Source: Macrobrachium rosenbergii
Lineage: Eukaryota > Arthropoda > Malacostraca > Decapoda > Palaemonidae
DNA length: 64,000 nucleotides
Assembly (NCBI RefSeq): GCF_040412425.1
Contig: NC_089782.1
Coordinates: 17,874,122 to 17,938,121, forward strand
Direction: 5' to 3'
Of the stretch, positions 11,510 through 23,383 are shown in pieces (the first letter of the stretch is position 1; each line of letters opens with the position of its first letter). The notes beneath the pieces are model-generated. The model was given only the letters and a program-made list of their open reading frames with translations. It ran no database searches and had not been told where the DNA came from. Made by a program: the position numbers and the translations under genes.

Positions 11510-12066
11510 TCAATACTGAATAAAATGTCCAGCTCCACGGTTAGACATAAAACAATTCTTCACCCTCCAAGTCATCAGGAACAAATTGGTGAGAACAAAA
11601 CAGTCGTTCAAAAATGAGAGAACTACTCTGATACCATGCAGATGAATCCATCCTGGTAAAAACTCCAACAGACTGAATACTTTTCTTCGACAGAAGGTGT
11701 ACTGGGATGAAGAAGCACGTGTCCTACAAGTCAACAGAAAACACCTCTGCCTTTCTGAAAGGTCGACAGGACCAAAAAGGGAGTAATATGAATAAATTAC
11801 TTCAGACTGAAAATGCCCATGGCTCGATGGCCTCGTTGCATACAACTGTCCAATCTACACCTCCAACTCTGAACTTCTCTGTGCGTAGAGTGCTGAGAGA
11901 AGGATATCAGAAAGTTGATAGGGGTAAAAAGAACAAAAGGTACAAAGTATCCTTCCCTAAGAACCATCACTACCAAAGACTCTTCTAGATGCTTTGCCAG
12001 ACATTTCTGAAACACTGCATATGGCCTTCTCAGGATCCACACAGCTGACTTGAACTGGGAGTTCAA
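11510..12066 (-). pseudogene. Reverse transcriptase remnant, DIRS-like copy A
   Basis: Overlapping minus-strand frames (11797-12066 and 11510-11845) together give a palm-domain remnant. The block 'GIRVVLSFLNDCFVL' matches the 'HGIR...YLDDWL' active-site region of DIRS RT, with the DD reading as ND here, so catalysis would be lost. Frame switching occurs near 11.8 kb. Confidence 0.6.
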
Positions 12067-14415
12067 AACATCAGTGTAATTTTTCCACTTAAAATGTGAG
12101 CCAGATCACTATTGAAGCACAACTCGAGAGTGGTCTGGGAAATTCTACATGGAACTTGCATGCGAAAAAAGGATGTGGGTGCAAGACCCTAGAGGGAAGA
12201 CTTCAAAGGTAGTGCTAAGAATTTTCTAACCTCCTGATTCGTGATATCTTAGGTGATGGCCTTAAACACTTAGGGGTTAAGGAGACAATGATGGGACACT
12301 GTCAAAAACAGTTACTAATGGTTGATCAGGGCTACTTTACATGATCTGTACACAACTGTTTCCATTACTTTACAACTGAGTTGTAAAAGGAATACGACAT
12401 TCCTCCCATCAGCCTCAGAAGTAGGTCTATCAAGGAGAGGTTACAACTTTGATGCATCATCAAGAAACTCTGCCCCTTTAGGGCTAATATTTATAACTAT
12501 TATCATCATCATTATCTACATATGCATGCATAAACATTACATATATAATATATATACATACATATACCCTGTATATATAATATAATCACATATATGAATT
12601 AATCTTGCAGTAATAGAGCTGTAGTGCTAAGAGAGATATACTGAATTAAAAGGTACTTCTGCCTCACAATTAGGCCAAAGTACCTTACCAATTAGAGGTG
12701 TTTTTGCTTCTTTGGTCCAAGAGCTTGAAGCTTGCAACTTGAACAGAGGAAGGTGAAAAAACTTATATCGTATTTAAGTCCTAACTCAGCTCAAAGCAGC
12801 TTCAAAAACTGGAAATAGATGTAGTAGCATCCAAGAACCAGCATTACAGGATACACTTCTGAGATAGCCTCTGTTGTTTAGATTAAGCCAGCAACATGCT
12901 GGCACATCGCCTAGGTTGGCTGGTTCCTACAAACACAGTTGGTGTTAGGTGCAGAGCTATTTAACACTAAACAGTTTCCTAGCTTTCTCTTTTGACTGTT
13001 CACCCATTTCCCAAAGGATTCTACTTCCGTGATAACGCACTGTAACACAATCAATGTTAACTTCTTACTCGTTTTAACTGGAGCCAAGGTAGAAGTAGAC
13101 TAAACTGCACCAGTCAACAGATTCATCTTTGGCAAATGGTAGTGAAAACGGAACCACGTGAGATATGCACCGCTTAAATAATAAAGGAGAATCAACCAAA
13201 TCATGGTTGAAACCCCCTCAAGTCTAAATGGAGGAACTGAGACGCAAGGAAACAGCAATGTATGGATGATGACGATGAGGATAAAAAATGCCACAGAAGG
13301 TGACATACCACAGAACATCAGCAAAGACATCATGGAATGCTGGTAGTAAGTACTGGATGGCTGGGAGAGAGAGAAGACTGGGTGGGGAAGGTAGAGGTTT
13401 TGCATAATGACATCACATAACCGTGACGACCACCAGAGCCATCTGCACAACACTTAGAGGCAATTGCCGAGATGCGAGAGCTGTTCTATTACCAGGCTAA
13501 CTGACTCCAAATAAATAAGCTGTGGAAGAGGAAGAGACGCTATTATGAAAAGGAATAATTGCCATGAGGTGACAAATACAAGGCGACAGAGGGGACAACT
13601 GAATAAAAGGGGGGGAGGGTTACTGTCCGCTCAGAGGACGATACTGGGTGGGTAAATGATGACACAAGAATTGAGGCGCAGATCAAAACTACTGAGGTAA
13701 ATGTAATATTTCTGTATCCCTAAATAACTCGATCGGTTGACATACATCACTATCAATCTCTCCAAAACGGATGATATGTGAGCTGGTGAATGTGAGCACT
13801 ACACTACCAAATAACTCATCTGGAGAATGTGTCAAATTCGAACCGGAGAGATGGTTGAGAGAGGTGGCAGAGGGCACAGACCGTGGTCCCAAGACATGCC
13901 AAGGTTCCCTATCTTGGAGGAAGATAATGGACAGAGCAGTCCAGAGGCAGGCTACACACAGGCATGCTAGGAGCTGGGAGACCAGGTTGATCACTGGGGA
14001 GGAGATTTTGCCCTAACATATACCAAAACATAAGGTTGTAACAATCACTGATTGACTGTCCCAGATGGATGACTTGTTACAAATAAATCAATAAAGGATA
14101 TTCAGTGAAATATGCTTTCAATTAATAATATCACTAAACAAGAAATTAAAATAAGTAAAATATAATCTTCCCCCTTTTTTTTTCTTATTTTTTCTCTGTT
14201 TTTCTAATTCCCTCCCCTTTTTTTGTATTTGGTGACATGTAATTCTTTCCAGCCGAAGAACCTAAAAAAGTTCAGGTCTGGTTAAAATACCATAACTGTT
14301 GTAGGTGACATAATGCGGAAAACAAGCACAATACCATACAGGAGAAAATCAGCCAGAAATCTTCAAAATCATTACTAATGCCAATTCGATTCACACCGTC
14401 TGCATAAGGACACAG
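12067..14415 (-). other. 5' part of DIRS-like copy A (expected gag and RT N-terminus), not alignable by eye
   Basis: Between the RT remnant and the right inverted repeat no clear protein motif was found. The frames at 13100-13453 and 13689-13994 lack gag-like features. A short AT/TATA-rich simple tract sits at about 12490-12590. Position alone suggests decayed gag. Confidence 0.4.
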
Positions 14416-14580
14416 CATGAAGAATCCTGACAAGAACATAAACATTCCAGCACCACCCAGTGGGAAACACGTGATTACAGAGACAGTCCTAGCGGGTTAG
14501 CCAAGCATTATTTTGCTTTATTTAGGTTGCAGATCGCACCTCATGGCGCAAAGATATAAGCTAACTTTAACAGTAGGTAA
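14416..14580. repeat. Right inverted terminal repeat of DIRS-like copy A
   Basis: Complementary to 9591-9752. It ends in 'GCTAACTTTAACAGTAGGTA', whose complement opens the left repeat and appears again in the ICR. In coding orientation this is the 5' end. Confidence 0.85.
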
Positions 14581-14597
14581 GATCCATTCCAAATACA

Positions 14598-15964
14598 GGT
14601 AATTATCCTTATGAAACTCAAGCGTTGCTGGCATTTTCAAAGATGCAGTTAAAACATAAAAGGCAAAATTAAAACACGGAGTCAGTTTTCTGTGCAAAAA
14701 TAAGCCCATAATTTTCATCAACAGGTTAGCATAGGAAAACCCCTATACTGTAGTAATGCAGTTGATAAGTAAAGAAGTTTGTTGAGGTCTGTTAAGTTGA
14801 AGGGTTACTGTAATACAGTCATTCAAAATGTTTCTATTTTTAAGTAATTCAAGCCTTTGAGATTCTGATAACATTTAGTCGTTATCTTTTCAATTTTTCA
14901 ACTTTTGAAATTCTAATGATGACTATAGTTATCACTGAGATATTTTAATAAATGTGACACAAATCAGAAAAAAACTGTTGTCATGGAGACTTGATGTCTA
15001 TTATGATTTATGACAAATTTAAAAAAGTGACACTGTTATTATGCTCACCACTCAAGAACATTTTACAATTTTTAATGCACTTTGTGACACCATGCATGGC
15101 TAAAATGGTAATGAACTGGAAGGCAATTTACCATATTTTTACACAGTAAAAAAATTTGGATATCTCTTTTCTCTGGTTTATCATGAATTTTTTTTAACAA
15201 AAGTGACAATTTTTTTTTTCATTACAGCTAAATTTTACTCATGATATCCACGTCTATTTTAGTTTGGCATTTCTAAAAATTTCATAATAAAGATGACCTC
15301 TTTAGCTTTAAAATGACATAAAATTCTTACATGTACCATGATGTATAATGTCATACAGAATAAGAAAAAAATGATTGCCAAGCACTTTTGCTCAGTCAGT
15401 GAAGGGTGACGTTCTAGCACAGACAGATTTTGACCCTCACCAAATCCTCAAAGGGGTAACACACCACCAAACCTGAAAAATTTCCTCTTAAATGAGATGA
15501 TTAAACATTAATAAGATGAACTTAAAGAAGTTAGATGGCCAGGTGGGAAGACACTAAAGGGAATGGACCAAAAATAAAATGTAGAATGTGGTGCATATGT
15601 GGGCTGGATGGACACCAAAATGAACCTTTAGTACTGTCTACAGTGTGATGGGCAAGGCATAATGTAGGCAGCACACCTCACTGGGGACAGTCACCCAGGA
15701 AAGAGATGTAAAAGACCAACTAGTATCAGGTTAAAGCTCTAATGCCATTAACACTGCCAATGAAAATATGAACAAAGTTACAGAACTTTTCTCCAAATGT
15801 CAGGAACACTAATATAAAAAAAAAGCTTTGATTATACTTTAGATTAACACTGGATGATATGCAAATGAATCAAAGTTTCAAGGTTTTTCCCCTAGAGATC
15901 TTGTCAATATGTATAGTAGCAATTCATTAAAATTTCCAGTACAAGGTTAAATCAAATGTCTCAC
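14598..15964 (-). other. Intron segment of the Myb/SANT-zinc finger gene
   Basis: AT-rich intronic DNA between the DIRS-like element and exon 4, with no exon or repeat recognised. Confidence 0.5.
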
Positions 15965-16510
15965 CTTTGTCTCCATTTGAACAGTAGATTTTCCCGGTGT
16001 AGAAGGCTTTGATATAGGTTTGGGAACTTTTTGCAGTTCCTTTGCTTTCTCCTGGTGAGCAAGGCTTTGGACATGCCATCGAATGCCATCATTCCCCTGG
16101 TAATCGCAGAAGTCCATCACTTTGCAAATATCACACCAAAACTGGTGTACTGTTGGACCCCTCTTGATAAAAGGGAGGGTGTTATGCCACTCTGATTTAA
16201 AGTCATAAACATAAACACCGGCATTAGGGTTGCCACTTGGAGCCTTTGACTTGCCAGGAATGTCATACAATTTGACATTTCTCCCACCAGCTGTGCCAGA
16301 ATCATAAATTACCCTTTTAACGGGCTTGCTGTCACCATTTTCTATGTCTGAGTCTGCATCACCCTTGCCCTCATATTCTTGACAGCCATCTGAATTCCAT
16401 ACTTGAGCTAATGTTTCCAAGACATTGGCTATCTTTTGAGACTGCAACTTACGCTTCATGCCCTGAGATGCTCTGCTAGGCTCTTTAGAGAGTCTTCTAT
16501 GGGCTCCAGA
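15965..16510 (-). CDS. Exon 4 of the Myb/SANT-zinc finger gene; U1-type C2H2 zinc finger
   Basis: An open stretch of 182 codons sits between an acceptor ('TTTTTTCACAG|TCTGGA') and a donor ('ACAAAG|GTGAGA'), in phase 0 at both ends. The N-terminal third is basic ('SGAHRRLSKEPSRASQ', 'MKRKLQSQK') and could hold a nuclear localisation signal. An acidic linker ('YEGKGDADSDIENGD') follows. After 'NAGVYVYDFKSEWHNTLPF' comes a zinc-finger motif: C-x2-C at 'FWCDICK' and H-x5-H at 'WHVQSLAH', with an unusually long loop containing another Cys ('DFCDYQGNDG'). This pattern is closest to U1/matrin-type fingers that bind RNA or double-stranded nucleic acid. The exon ends in a Lys/Pro/Ser-rich tail. Phases match exons 3 and 5. 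Together the exons suggest a nuclear nucleic-acid-binding protein; the specific function is unknown. Confidence 0.8.
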
Positions 16511-16919
16511 CTGTGAAAAAAGGTAAAATATGTGTGAACCAGCTCAAGAAATAAAAAGAATGAAAGTTCAAAACTGCAAAGTAACTATTTTTTAAAAACC
16601 TTATGTTAGCCCTGTATTCTTACAGTACATTCAAAATAAAAATCCCTACGTATGTTACAGTACTGTACTCAGTAAAAACCTTTCCACTCGTAAGAGGAGT
16701 GAGAAAATCTTTAACAGTCCATAATGCACTGCAGAATGAATAACAGTCAATTATTATAAGGAATATAGTTCAGCATTTGTAAATTCACACTTTGAAACCT
16801 TTTCAAAATTAATCAGTACCATGACAATATAAAGCTCAATTCCAACTGAGTGAAGCATTTTCTTATTTTGGAAACTTTATCCCTATTTACAATGACAGAA
16901 ATGGCCCTGAAATTAACTA
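16511..16919 (-). other. Intron 3 segment
   Basis: Intronic DNA directly upstream of exon 4. It includes the polypyrimidine tract before the 16510 acceptor. Nothing else recognised. Confidence 0.5.
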
Positions 16920-17311
16920 CAGTAAAGCCCCCGTATTTGCGTTCTCACAATTCGCGGACTCAACTACTTGGATTTCTCTTCGGTTCAAAATTATTTCGTT
17001 ACTGTGTAGAGAGTATTGCCTATATTAAGTAACATATATGCACATTATTCGTGGAAAACTCGCCCACTCGCAGTATTTTTCACTGAGAAATATTCACTAA
17101 TTACTGTACAGTATTTTCATATAATTTTCATGACTAAATGGACTTTTTGTGATAAAACTATTAAAATACTCAGGGTATAAGCATTTTTAGAGGTTTTTGT
17201 GTTTGAACTATCAAAATAGGCGGTTCTAAGTGTTTTTAGAGGTTTTTCAGTGTTGCGGATTTTTAGCTATTCCTGCCGGGAAATTGGTATGCATCACGGG
17301 AGCTTATATAC
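16920..17311 (+). mobile_element. Pogo/Tigger-style MITE, copy 1
   Basis: It starts with 'TA|CAGTAAAGCCCCCGTATT' and contains blocks shared with the inverted copy at 24011-24311: 'TTTTCACTGAGAAATATTCA', 'TCATATAATTTTCATGACTA', 'CTATTAAAATACTCAGG' and 'TTCTAAGTGTTTTTAGAGG'. A second terminus with a 'CACGGGAG' remnant lies near 17300. The TA-flanked CAG terminus and CCCCCGTATT(C/T)GCG motif are like non-autonomous pogo/Tigger elements. It lies within intron 3. Confidence 0.65.
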
Positions 17312-19032
17312 CTTACCTTCATGTAATTAGTTAAATATAGTAATACCACAAAAAAAATTATCACAAAGCAAACTTGCAAGGTTAAATCTTATCAAACATT
17401 AACAATTGTGCAACTATTGTACTGCCAAATTTAAGAGTATCCATTGTACATTATACTAATACACAGTAAACTTCTCTTATCATCTCTGAAACACTATCAG
17501 CACTTTAGTTAAATATACAGTAGATCTGACTATTCTATACTTAATGTGAAAATTTCATTTTGGTACATTGTCAGTGTCACTAGATTCCACTGATAAAGCA
17601 TATTACATCTAAGTTAACTTTTGACTAAGTAACAGGCATCTAAGCTAAATTTCAGTGGGCTAAATGCTAATCATAACACATCCAACCAAGCTTACCAAAT
17701 TTGTGGACTGTCTAATAATATGTTATTATTTCTTAAAATTAGAAACCACTTAATACTTCATGCAAAACACTGGTATAAGCAACAAGTGTTGACCTACGTG
17801 AATCAAGAAATAGCTGTTTGTTGAAGTAAGTTACTGTAACTATTGCATATTTCTTAAGAACTGTGTTACACTTGTCAACTTCTTTAAACTTGCCAATTTT
17901 CAGCGGTGACTAAAATACTAAAAATAAAATAGTTTTACTGATCATTCACACAATGGAAAAGGTCTTAAGGATCATTCACACAATGGAAAAGGTCTTAGGG
18001 ATCATTCACGCAATGGAAAAGAAGGTTTTAAGAAAGTATATCACTAAATTTAAGCTGCAGGGTGTAGAAACAAATAACACGTGGGCTGCATAACGTTTTG
18101 GAATAAGCAAAAGCAATGTCTGAAACTGACAATATCACACCTTTACTTGGTTTAAAATTTACTGCTTTTAAAAAATAATAGTATTTTTTAAACCCAACTT
18201 TGTTAATTTACAGTAAAAATGTATCTCAGCATTGTTTCATCTAGTAACTACTGGAATTGAAGATGCTGGTACATAGTACTCAATCAGGCTGATGATTTTT
18301 AGAATGTATATAAATATTACCAGAATGCAAATGTCACATGATCGCAATATTCACATTCCACAGTGCAATAACAATATGATAATAATATTATATGTTATAT
18401 ACGTACTATACACTACTGTAATTGGATATAGGAAGCAAAACCAATTTTATTATAATTATCATTATTTTAAATATAGCTGTACTCTTTGACTATTGCAAAT
18501 GGATACTTCCCTCCACATACAAATTTCAGTAATCATTTATCTGTATCATTAATTTCATGCTGTCCTATTAAGCTTCATGAGCCAACTATCAACTTTTGAA
18601 TTTTCATGAAACATCTAAAATACTTTCATTGTCAGATTTTGAATATGACAACTAAAAAATCTGAAACTTCTTCCCACCTGAGTTTATTATCCTTACACTA
18701 ACTGCAAGAATATTATTTCATATACTTGAAATTACAAACTAATTAAGAGCATAAAACATTGCACCAAAAACAAAATTAAATTTCTGAAAATTCCACCATT
18801 ATAAATGTTAACATCTGAATCAAAAACTAATTAATATCCACTTGCATTAAAGGTTAACCTAAAATAATCAATGTTAACAGCAACCTCACACGGCAGGAAT
18901 ACAGTTTATACTTTACAGATGCATCTCATAGCAGTAAATGCTACATTGAACTTACTGAAATTGTTCTCTTAGTGCAAAACTTCTAAAGATATTACAACCT
19001 TCCAAGTTGAATATAAAAATATTTGAACTTAC
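17312..19032 (-). other. Intron 3 segment with a short tandem repeat
   Basis: AT-rich intronic DNA. The only clear structure is the 30-bp triplication at 17941-18023. No further exon recognised. Confidence 0.5.
17941..18023. repeat. 30-bp tandem repeat, 2.8 copies
   Basis: Unit 'ATCATTCACACAATGGAAAA' followed by 'GGTCTTAAGG', repeated at 17941, 17971 and 18001 with one or two substitutions per copy. Confidence 0.95.
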
Positions 19033-19248
19033 TGAAAATCCTTGGTCTGTGTTGAGTACCCTTGGTGAGAGATCATGTTGTAGTGAGTTTGGCACAGATT
19101 CTCCAAGAATAATCTTGATCCTCTCATAAAACAGTGGTCGTACTTTGCGGCCCCTTTCACCAAGCTGACAACTCTCCTCATACTTTCTGACAGCTGCTAC
19201 AATATTACGCCATTTCTGATGAACTTGATCATATGTCAATTCTGGGTT
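19033..19248 (-). CDS. Exon 3 of the Myb/SANT-zinc finger gene; C-terminal half of the Myb/SANT-like domain
   Basis: Seventy-two codons lie between an acceptor ('GTTTCCAG|AACCCAGAA') and a donor ('GGATTTTCA|GTAAGT'), phase 0 at both ends. The sequence 'TYDQVHQKWRNIVAAVRKYE' is the third helix of a Myb/SANT-like (MADF/trihelix-style) DNA-binding domain. The invariant tryptophan in 'KWRN' and the following 'RKYE' are typical. 'RPLFYERIKIILGE' supplies the aromatic helix that closes such domains. The domain starts in exon 2 and continues across this junction. An in-frame TTG near the exon start is not needed as a start codon. Confidence 0.85.
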
Positions 19249-20921
19249 CTGGAAACGAAGAAAATTTCTAATATCTGCTTTAGCATTTCAATATTTGCTT
19301 TTGCATGTGCAGTTTACCTCAGGTTAATACATGACATGAAATAGAACAAAGTACCCTGGTCTATGCTTTCTGAGCATCAAAACAACTATCTTTTTAATAC
19401 ACTGGGATTCCAAAGCTTAATACTGAAATTTTCAATTACCTTCAGGTAGCTGGCATAAACATATTTATTCTTTTTAGCAATAAAAAATTACAAAACACAA
19501 CATTGAATCTCAGTTCACTTTATGTAACTGCAAAATAACATATCCTTATTAAAGACTAAACATTAGATTACAGCCTCTTTTCAACTAAAGTAATCTTATC
19601 ATTGTCTGCTCCTTCAATGACCTTGCATTTTTCATAGCAAGAGGGTATCTACAGTATTAGTACAAAACCACATAAGCACAAATGCAGCAGCATATTTTGT
19701 GGATATCTCCAATAGAAAGTGACTGACTTAATGTGAATGTCGTGTGCTGACTGGCCTGATGATGATGAAGTGGTTAGGGAAGGGTAATAGGTAATGGTCA
19801 AATCACTTTGATATGAGTGGGGGGAAACCTGCACAATGAGCTGCCTGCAGTCCCATGACTCTCAAAATAATGAATGTAAATAAGCAACCAGTAATGGCTT
19901 TCCAAATTTTATTTTAAATACTTTTGGTTCAAAATTATTTCATTACCATTTTAAAGTATTGTCTACCATCATCATAAGTAAGGAAAATATAATTTAAATC
20001 AATGATCTAAAAAGCCTAGAAAAACCTTCCATCTGCAATTTAAAACCATTTGCGTTATAAAAAAACTTCAATGCAAAGATAACTAGCATAGATAGTGGCA
20101 ATCCCTTGTGCAGCTAAATACTTCCTACTTCAGGCAAATCTGGATGAAGTTTCAGCCTGCAATGTATGCTTGTCACATTGCAGAAAACACAAGCACTCAT
20201 GCAAGCTAAACTGGGCTAGCTCAAAGGCAACATCACTCTCATTTTGAAATGACACATTATATTAAAATCTGAACAAGAAACAATACATTTTACCATATGG
20301 CTATCTAACATTATGTAACCAAAATCCACCAATTTCGAGATTACTAGATTACCACTTTCATATTAATTACCTCAAACTTATAAGCAGGGCCAAATATGGT
20401 CATAAAGAATCCAGAACGCACATTTCAAAACACTTTCTTGACCTAGCCACAAGGATGGATCTGAAGATCCACCAACAGGAGAAGCAAGCCTAAACTCAGC
20501 CCTCAAACGCCATCTATTGCCTGTGCTCTAAATAGCAAACTTTATAGTCCATGGATACCCCCTACCTCCTTGTAGGCACATTCTTAACAGACATTACTAT
20601 CTTTGACCCAAACTGCTACTTCATTTTAAACTTTGTTTAGGATTTCAACATTACAGAATATTTATGTTCCACCTTCAATCACAAAATCAACTAACAAAAT
20701 AAGAAGGTTTTTACCAATAAAGACTGAGTAGTGTTACAAGTTTTCACTAGTTTTAAAATTAATTACTCCCTAGCCAAATAAGCTATCGCTAATATATCTA
20801 CTTCAGTGCTTTGTTTAACCATGAATATCCATTTTTTAAACCAGTTTATGATTAGACTTTATCAGTGAAATCTCCCCAGGTATCTTTATTTTAAATATCT
20901 ACAAAAGTTCATTTACCATAC
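19249..20921 (-). other. Intron 2 segment
   Basis: No exon or recognised repeat between exon 3 and the candidate alternative exon at 20922-20980. Confidence 0.45.
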
Positions 20922-20980
20922 CTTCCAGTTTTCCCGTTGTCCATTCAACATTTCCTTTTCAGTAGCCTCATCAGCAACGT
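20922..20980 (-). CDS. Candidate alternative exon, 59 nt
   Basis: On the minus strand an acceptor ('CTTAACAATTTCATTCAG') precedes a 59-nt segment ending in a donor ('TGGAAG|GTATGG'). With one nucleotide carried in, it reads as 20 codons including 'VADEATEKEMLNGQRENWK', then joins exon 3 in phase 0. Its entry and exit phases equal those of exon 2 (23244-23383), so it could replace exon 2 but would break the frame if both were included. Alternatively, its ATG could open a shorter protein starting at exon 3. Support is only splice-site quality, phase and hydrophilic sequence. Confidence 0.35.
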
Positions 20981-21599
20981 CTGAATGAAATTGTTAAGCG
21001 CCTTCAACGCGTTCTGTAATGAACATCCTGTTTTATGCAGTGTCTTCTGTTTCCAGACCTAGGGTCGGATTAATTCATTCTTGTATTTTTGTGAATTGTC
21101 CTATTTTATTGTCTCATCACTGAGTATAATCAATGCATTTTGGATGTAAGTAGAGCATTTTATAACAGACCACATTGTTAATCATTACGTTTTCTGTATG
21201 TGCCATCCTGTTTTTGTAGATAACTAGTTCATCAAATTCAATTATAAATTCATATCCATGTACCCACGGTCTCTGTTTTTACGCAGAAATTTGCATAAAC
21301 TATACAGGTCACTTGTATCAATAAACCAGTTATGGGCTGCTCTAGGATAAACATCCAGCAATACTAAAAACAATACTAGCTAAATCTGAACCTAACATAA
21401 AAATTAATAAACCAGTAGTATCATAATGTCTTCCTGCTGTGGATATTTCGCACCACTCACAATCAGCATCACTTTTCTATCTGTCTTCAATGACAGATAA
21501 GATAAATATTTTGGTTTAGTGTTTATCTTTCAAAGTAGGAAATGAGTCAAAGCTTTCTGAAGCTCCATGTACTTGCATTGTTTGTGATATAAAAATTTA

Positions 21600-21798
21600 G
21601 GATCTTTCCTAGACAGTGACCACCAAGGGTTTACCTGATATGTATCCATTTTTGCAGTGTCAACACAAATACTATTGGAGGATTACCACTAAAAAAAACA
21701 TAAAGATTAAATATCATAAAAGATAATGACCCCAAGAAATATTAGTCCTAGATAATGACCCCCAAACTTTGTTGGGGGTCACTATCTAGGAAAGGTCC
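21600..21798. mobile_element. Short MITE-like repeat with terminal inverted repeats, copy 1
   Basis: The left end 'GGATCTTTCCTAGACAGTGA' and the right end 'GGTCACTATCTAGGAAAGG' are inverted repeats of about 22 bp. Inside are 'TATGTATCCA..TTTGCAG', 'AATATTAGTCCTAGATAATG' and a strong hairpin near the right end. A direct second copy is at 22557-22729 and a third fragment begins near 57093. Being about 200 bp with terminal inverted repeats and no coding capacity, it fits a non-autonomous DNA transposon. Confidence 0.65.
21747..21790. repeat. 19-bp hairpin at the end of the MITE-like repeat
   Basis: Arm 'CCTAGATAATGACCCCCAA' (21747-21765) pairs with 'TTGGGGGTCACTATCTAGG' (21772-21790) with one mismatch and a 6-bp loop. 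In the second copy only the first arm remains, near 22700-22719. Confidence 0.9.
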
Positions 21799-22556
21799 AA
21801 AAATTCTTTTAAATCTAAAGTCTTCAAAACTTTAGGCCCCATGCTTCCTTGATTTTTATTTCCATTATTTACTTAACTGCTGTTTACTTACATACTAGTT
21901 TACCCATATCGTACAACATTATGGTACTGCAATATGAAAGAGGTTAGATACAGAAAGTTTGGAACCTAAGGACATAAAATGGTTCAGTTGAACAATTTGA
22001 CAGTAATATGTAAGGTCACAATGCTGTAGTCAAGGTACTTCAATTCTGCATATTTTGCAGGGGTTAATTGGTCAGAGACTGATTCTGGGGATGGCTGATG
22101 GCAAATCTTAAACATGGAGTTTAATCACTCATAAACTATAGCTATTACACAGTTATACATTTGGAAAAACTATGGATATGCATGCTGTTTTATTATATAG
22201 ATACTGAATATTTCTATTGTAGTACATAGTACCTTTCTTATTTCTGTCTTGTCTATTATGTTTTGACATCCTATTCTGCAAAGGCTTATTCAGCAAGCCA
22301 AAGGTCTCTTCGATTTGTTCCACGAGCATGTGTTCACAGCTTGAACACTCATAACAATAACCCAACTATCTTATCAATATCTGTATTAGTACAACAGCTG
22401 GCATTGCAAATCACCCACACTATGTACTACTGCAGCCTTGAACACTTACTTCAGCCTACAACACTTACTTTCTCACTTTAATTCTTAATGAACTGTTTTT
22501 TATAATTTTTCTTTTCCAAAATGTTAGACATTACAAAACAAAATATGGATCTTTCC

Positions 22557-22729
22557 TAGACAGTGACCCCCAAGGGTTTTAACCTGGTATGTATCCACCT
22601 TTGCAGCATGTTTAGTAAAGGACCGTCAGGGATTACTGTAAAAACATAAACAAAAGACTGTAAATATCATCAAGATAATGACTCCCAAGAAATATTAGTC
22701 CTAGATAATGACCCCCAAGGGTAGATCCT
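22557..22729. mobile_element. Short MITE-like repeat, copy 2 (truncated right end)
   Basis: Direct copy of 21600-21798 with shared blocks 'GGATCTTTCCTAGACAGTGA', 'AAGGGTTT', 'AGAAATATTAGTCCTAGATA' and 'ATGACCCCCAA'. The right inverted end and second hairpin arm are missing. Confidence 0.65.
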
Positions 22730-23243
22730 AAAATATGCAATAAAGCATCCCTGTAGTGGATAACTGCAACCTTGTTACATGCATTTAAAGTACACCACCA
22801 CAAGAGGAAGTCACAGCACTTTACAGAATGTATTGTAAGCTGGAGAGGACACTAAGAGTTAAAGGAAATTACTCTCACTTAATATAGTGTGATTAATACC
22901 AACAGTGTTAACTTATGCTGTGGCTTACCAAACATCAGTAAGAGAAGCATAGATTTCTAAGAAGAAAAGGCAAAATGTCTGGTCAAATCTTTCAGAACAT
23001 TAGTCAAATATACTACAGTATGCTTATACTATACTATCTTATAAGAAATTAACAAAAAAGATGAATCTCCTAAGTACACAGTTCAGATTCATGCTACTGA
23101 TCAGTACAGCCAGTGTTAACTTTTTCAAAAAATTACTCCAAATTACATGGCACACAGAGAGCACACTACATAACACTTCCAAAAAAATGTGAAAACAGTA
23201 GTCAAGATAGTACAAACACTGAATAGTACAACTAATTACTTAC

Positions 23244-23383
23244 ATGAGTATTTAAAGCACTGCAAATTTCTTTCCAGATATTTATTTTCTTTGCAGAACG
23301 GTCTCGCAATGATGGGTATCGAAGCTCAACTTCATCCAAAAAGAGGCTGAACAACTCCCGACTCCATTTAGTTTTCTTAATAT
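23244..23383 (-). CDS. Exon 2 of the Myb/SANT-zinc finger gene; N-terminal half of the Myb/SANT-like domain
   Basis: A 140-nt exon lies between an acceptor ('ATTAAACAG|ATATTAAG') and a consensus donor ('ACTCAT|GTAAGT'). It enters with two nucleotides that complete a codon begun in the exon at 29709-29899 and leaves in phase 0 into exon 3. It encodes 'TKWSRELFSLFLDEVELRYP' and 'KKINIWKEICSALNTH', helices 1 and 2 of a Myb/SANT-like domain with two of its conserved tryptophans (KWS and IWKEI). With exon 3 the domain spans about 95 residues, a usual length. Proteins with this domain bind DNA and are often derived from transposon-encoded factors. Confidence 0.85.

Larger units (their letters stand above)
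9556..14597 (-). mobile_element. DIRS-like tyrosine-recombinase retrotransposon, degenerate copy A, about 5.0 kb
   Basis: The element is bounded by inverted repeats (9591-9752 and 14416-14580) and has an internal complementary region at 9793-9891. One half of that region is complementary to the left end and the other half to the right end, the arrangement known from DIRS-1-type elements that replicate through a circular intermediate. Coding order on the minus strand is RT (about 12.07-11.5 kb), RNase H (about 11.3 kb), methyltransferase-like domain (about 10.98-10.66 kb) and tyrosine recombinase (about 10.6-10.1 kb), the DIRS order. The gag end (about 14.4-12.1 kb) could not be aligned by eye. 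All frames are broken, so the copy is dead. It lies within the fourth intron of the host gene in the same orientation. Confidence 0.8.
20981..23243 (-). other. Intron 2 segment with two copies of a short MITE
   Basis: Apart from the two repeat copies at 21600-21798 and 22557-22729, nothing is recognised. The frames at 22153-22365 and 22263-22481 look like chance. Confidence 0.45.
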
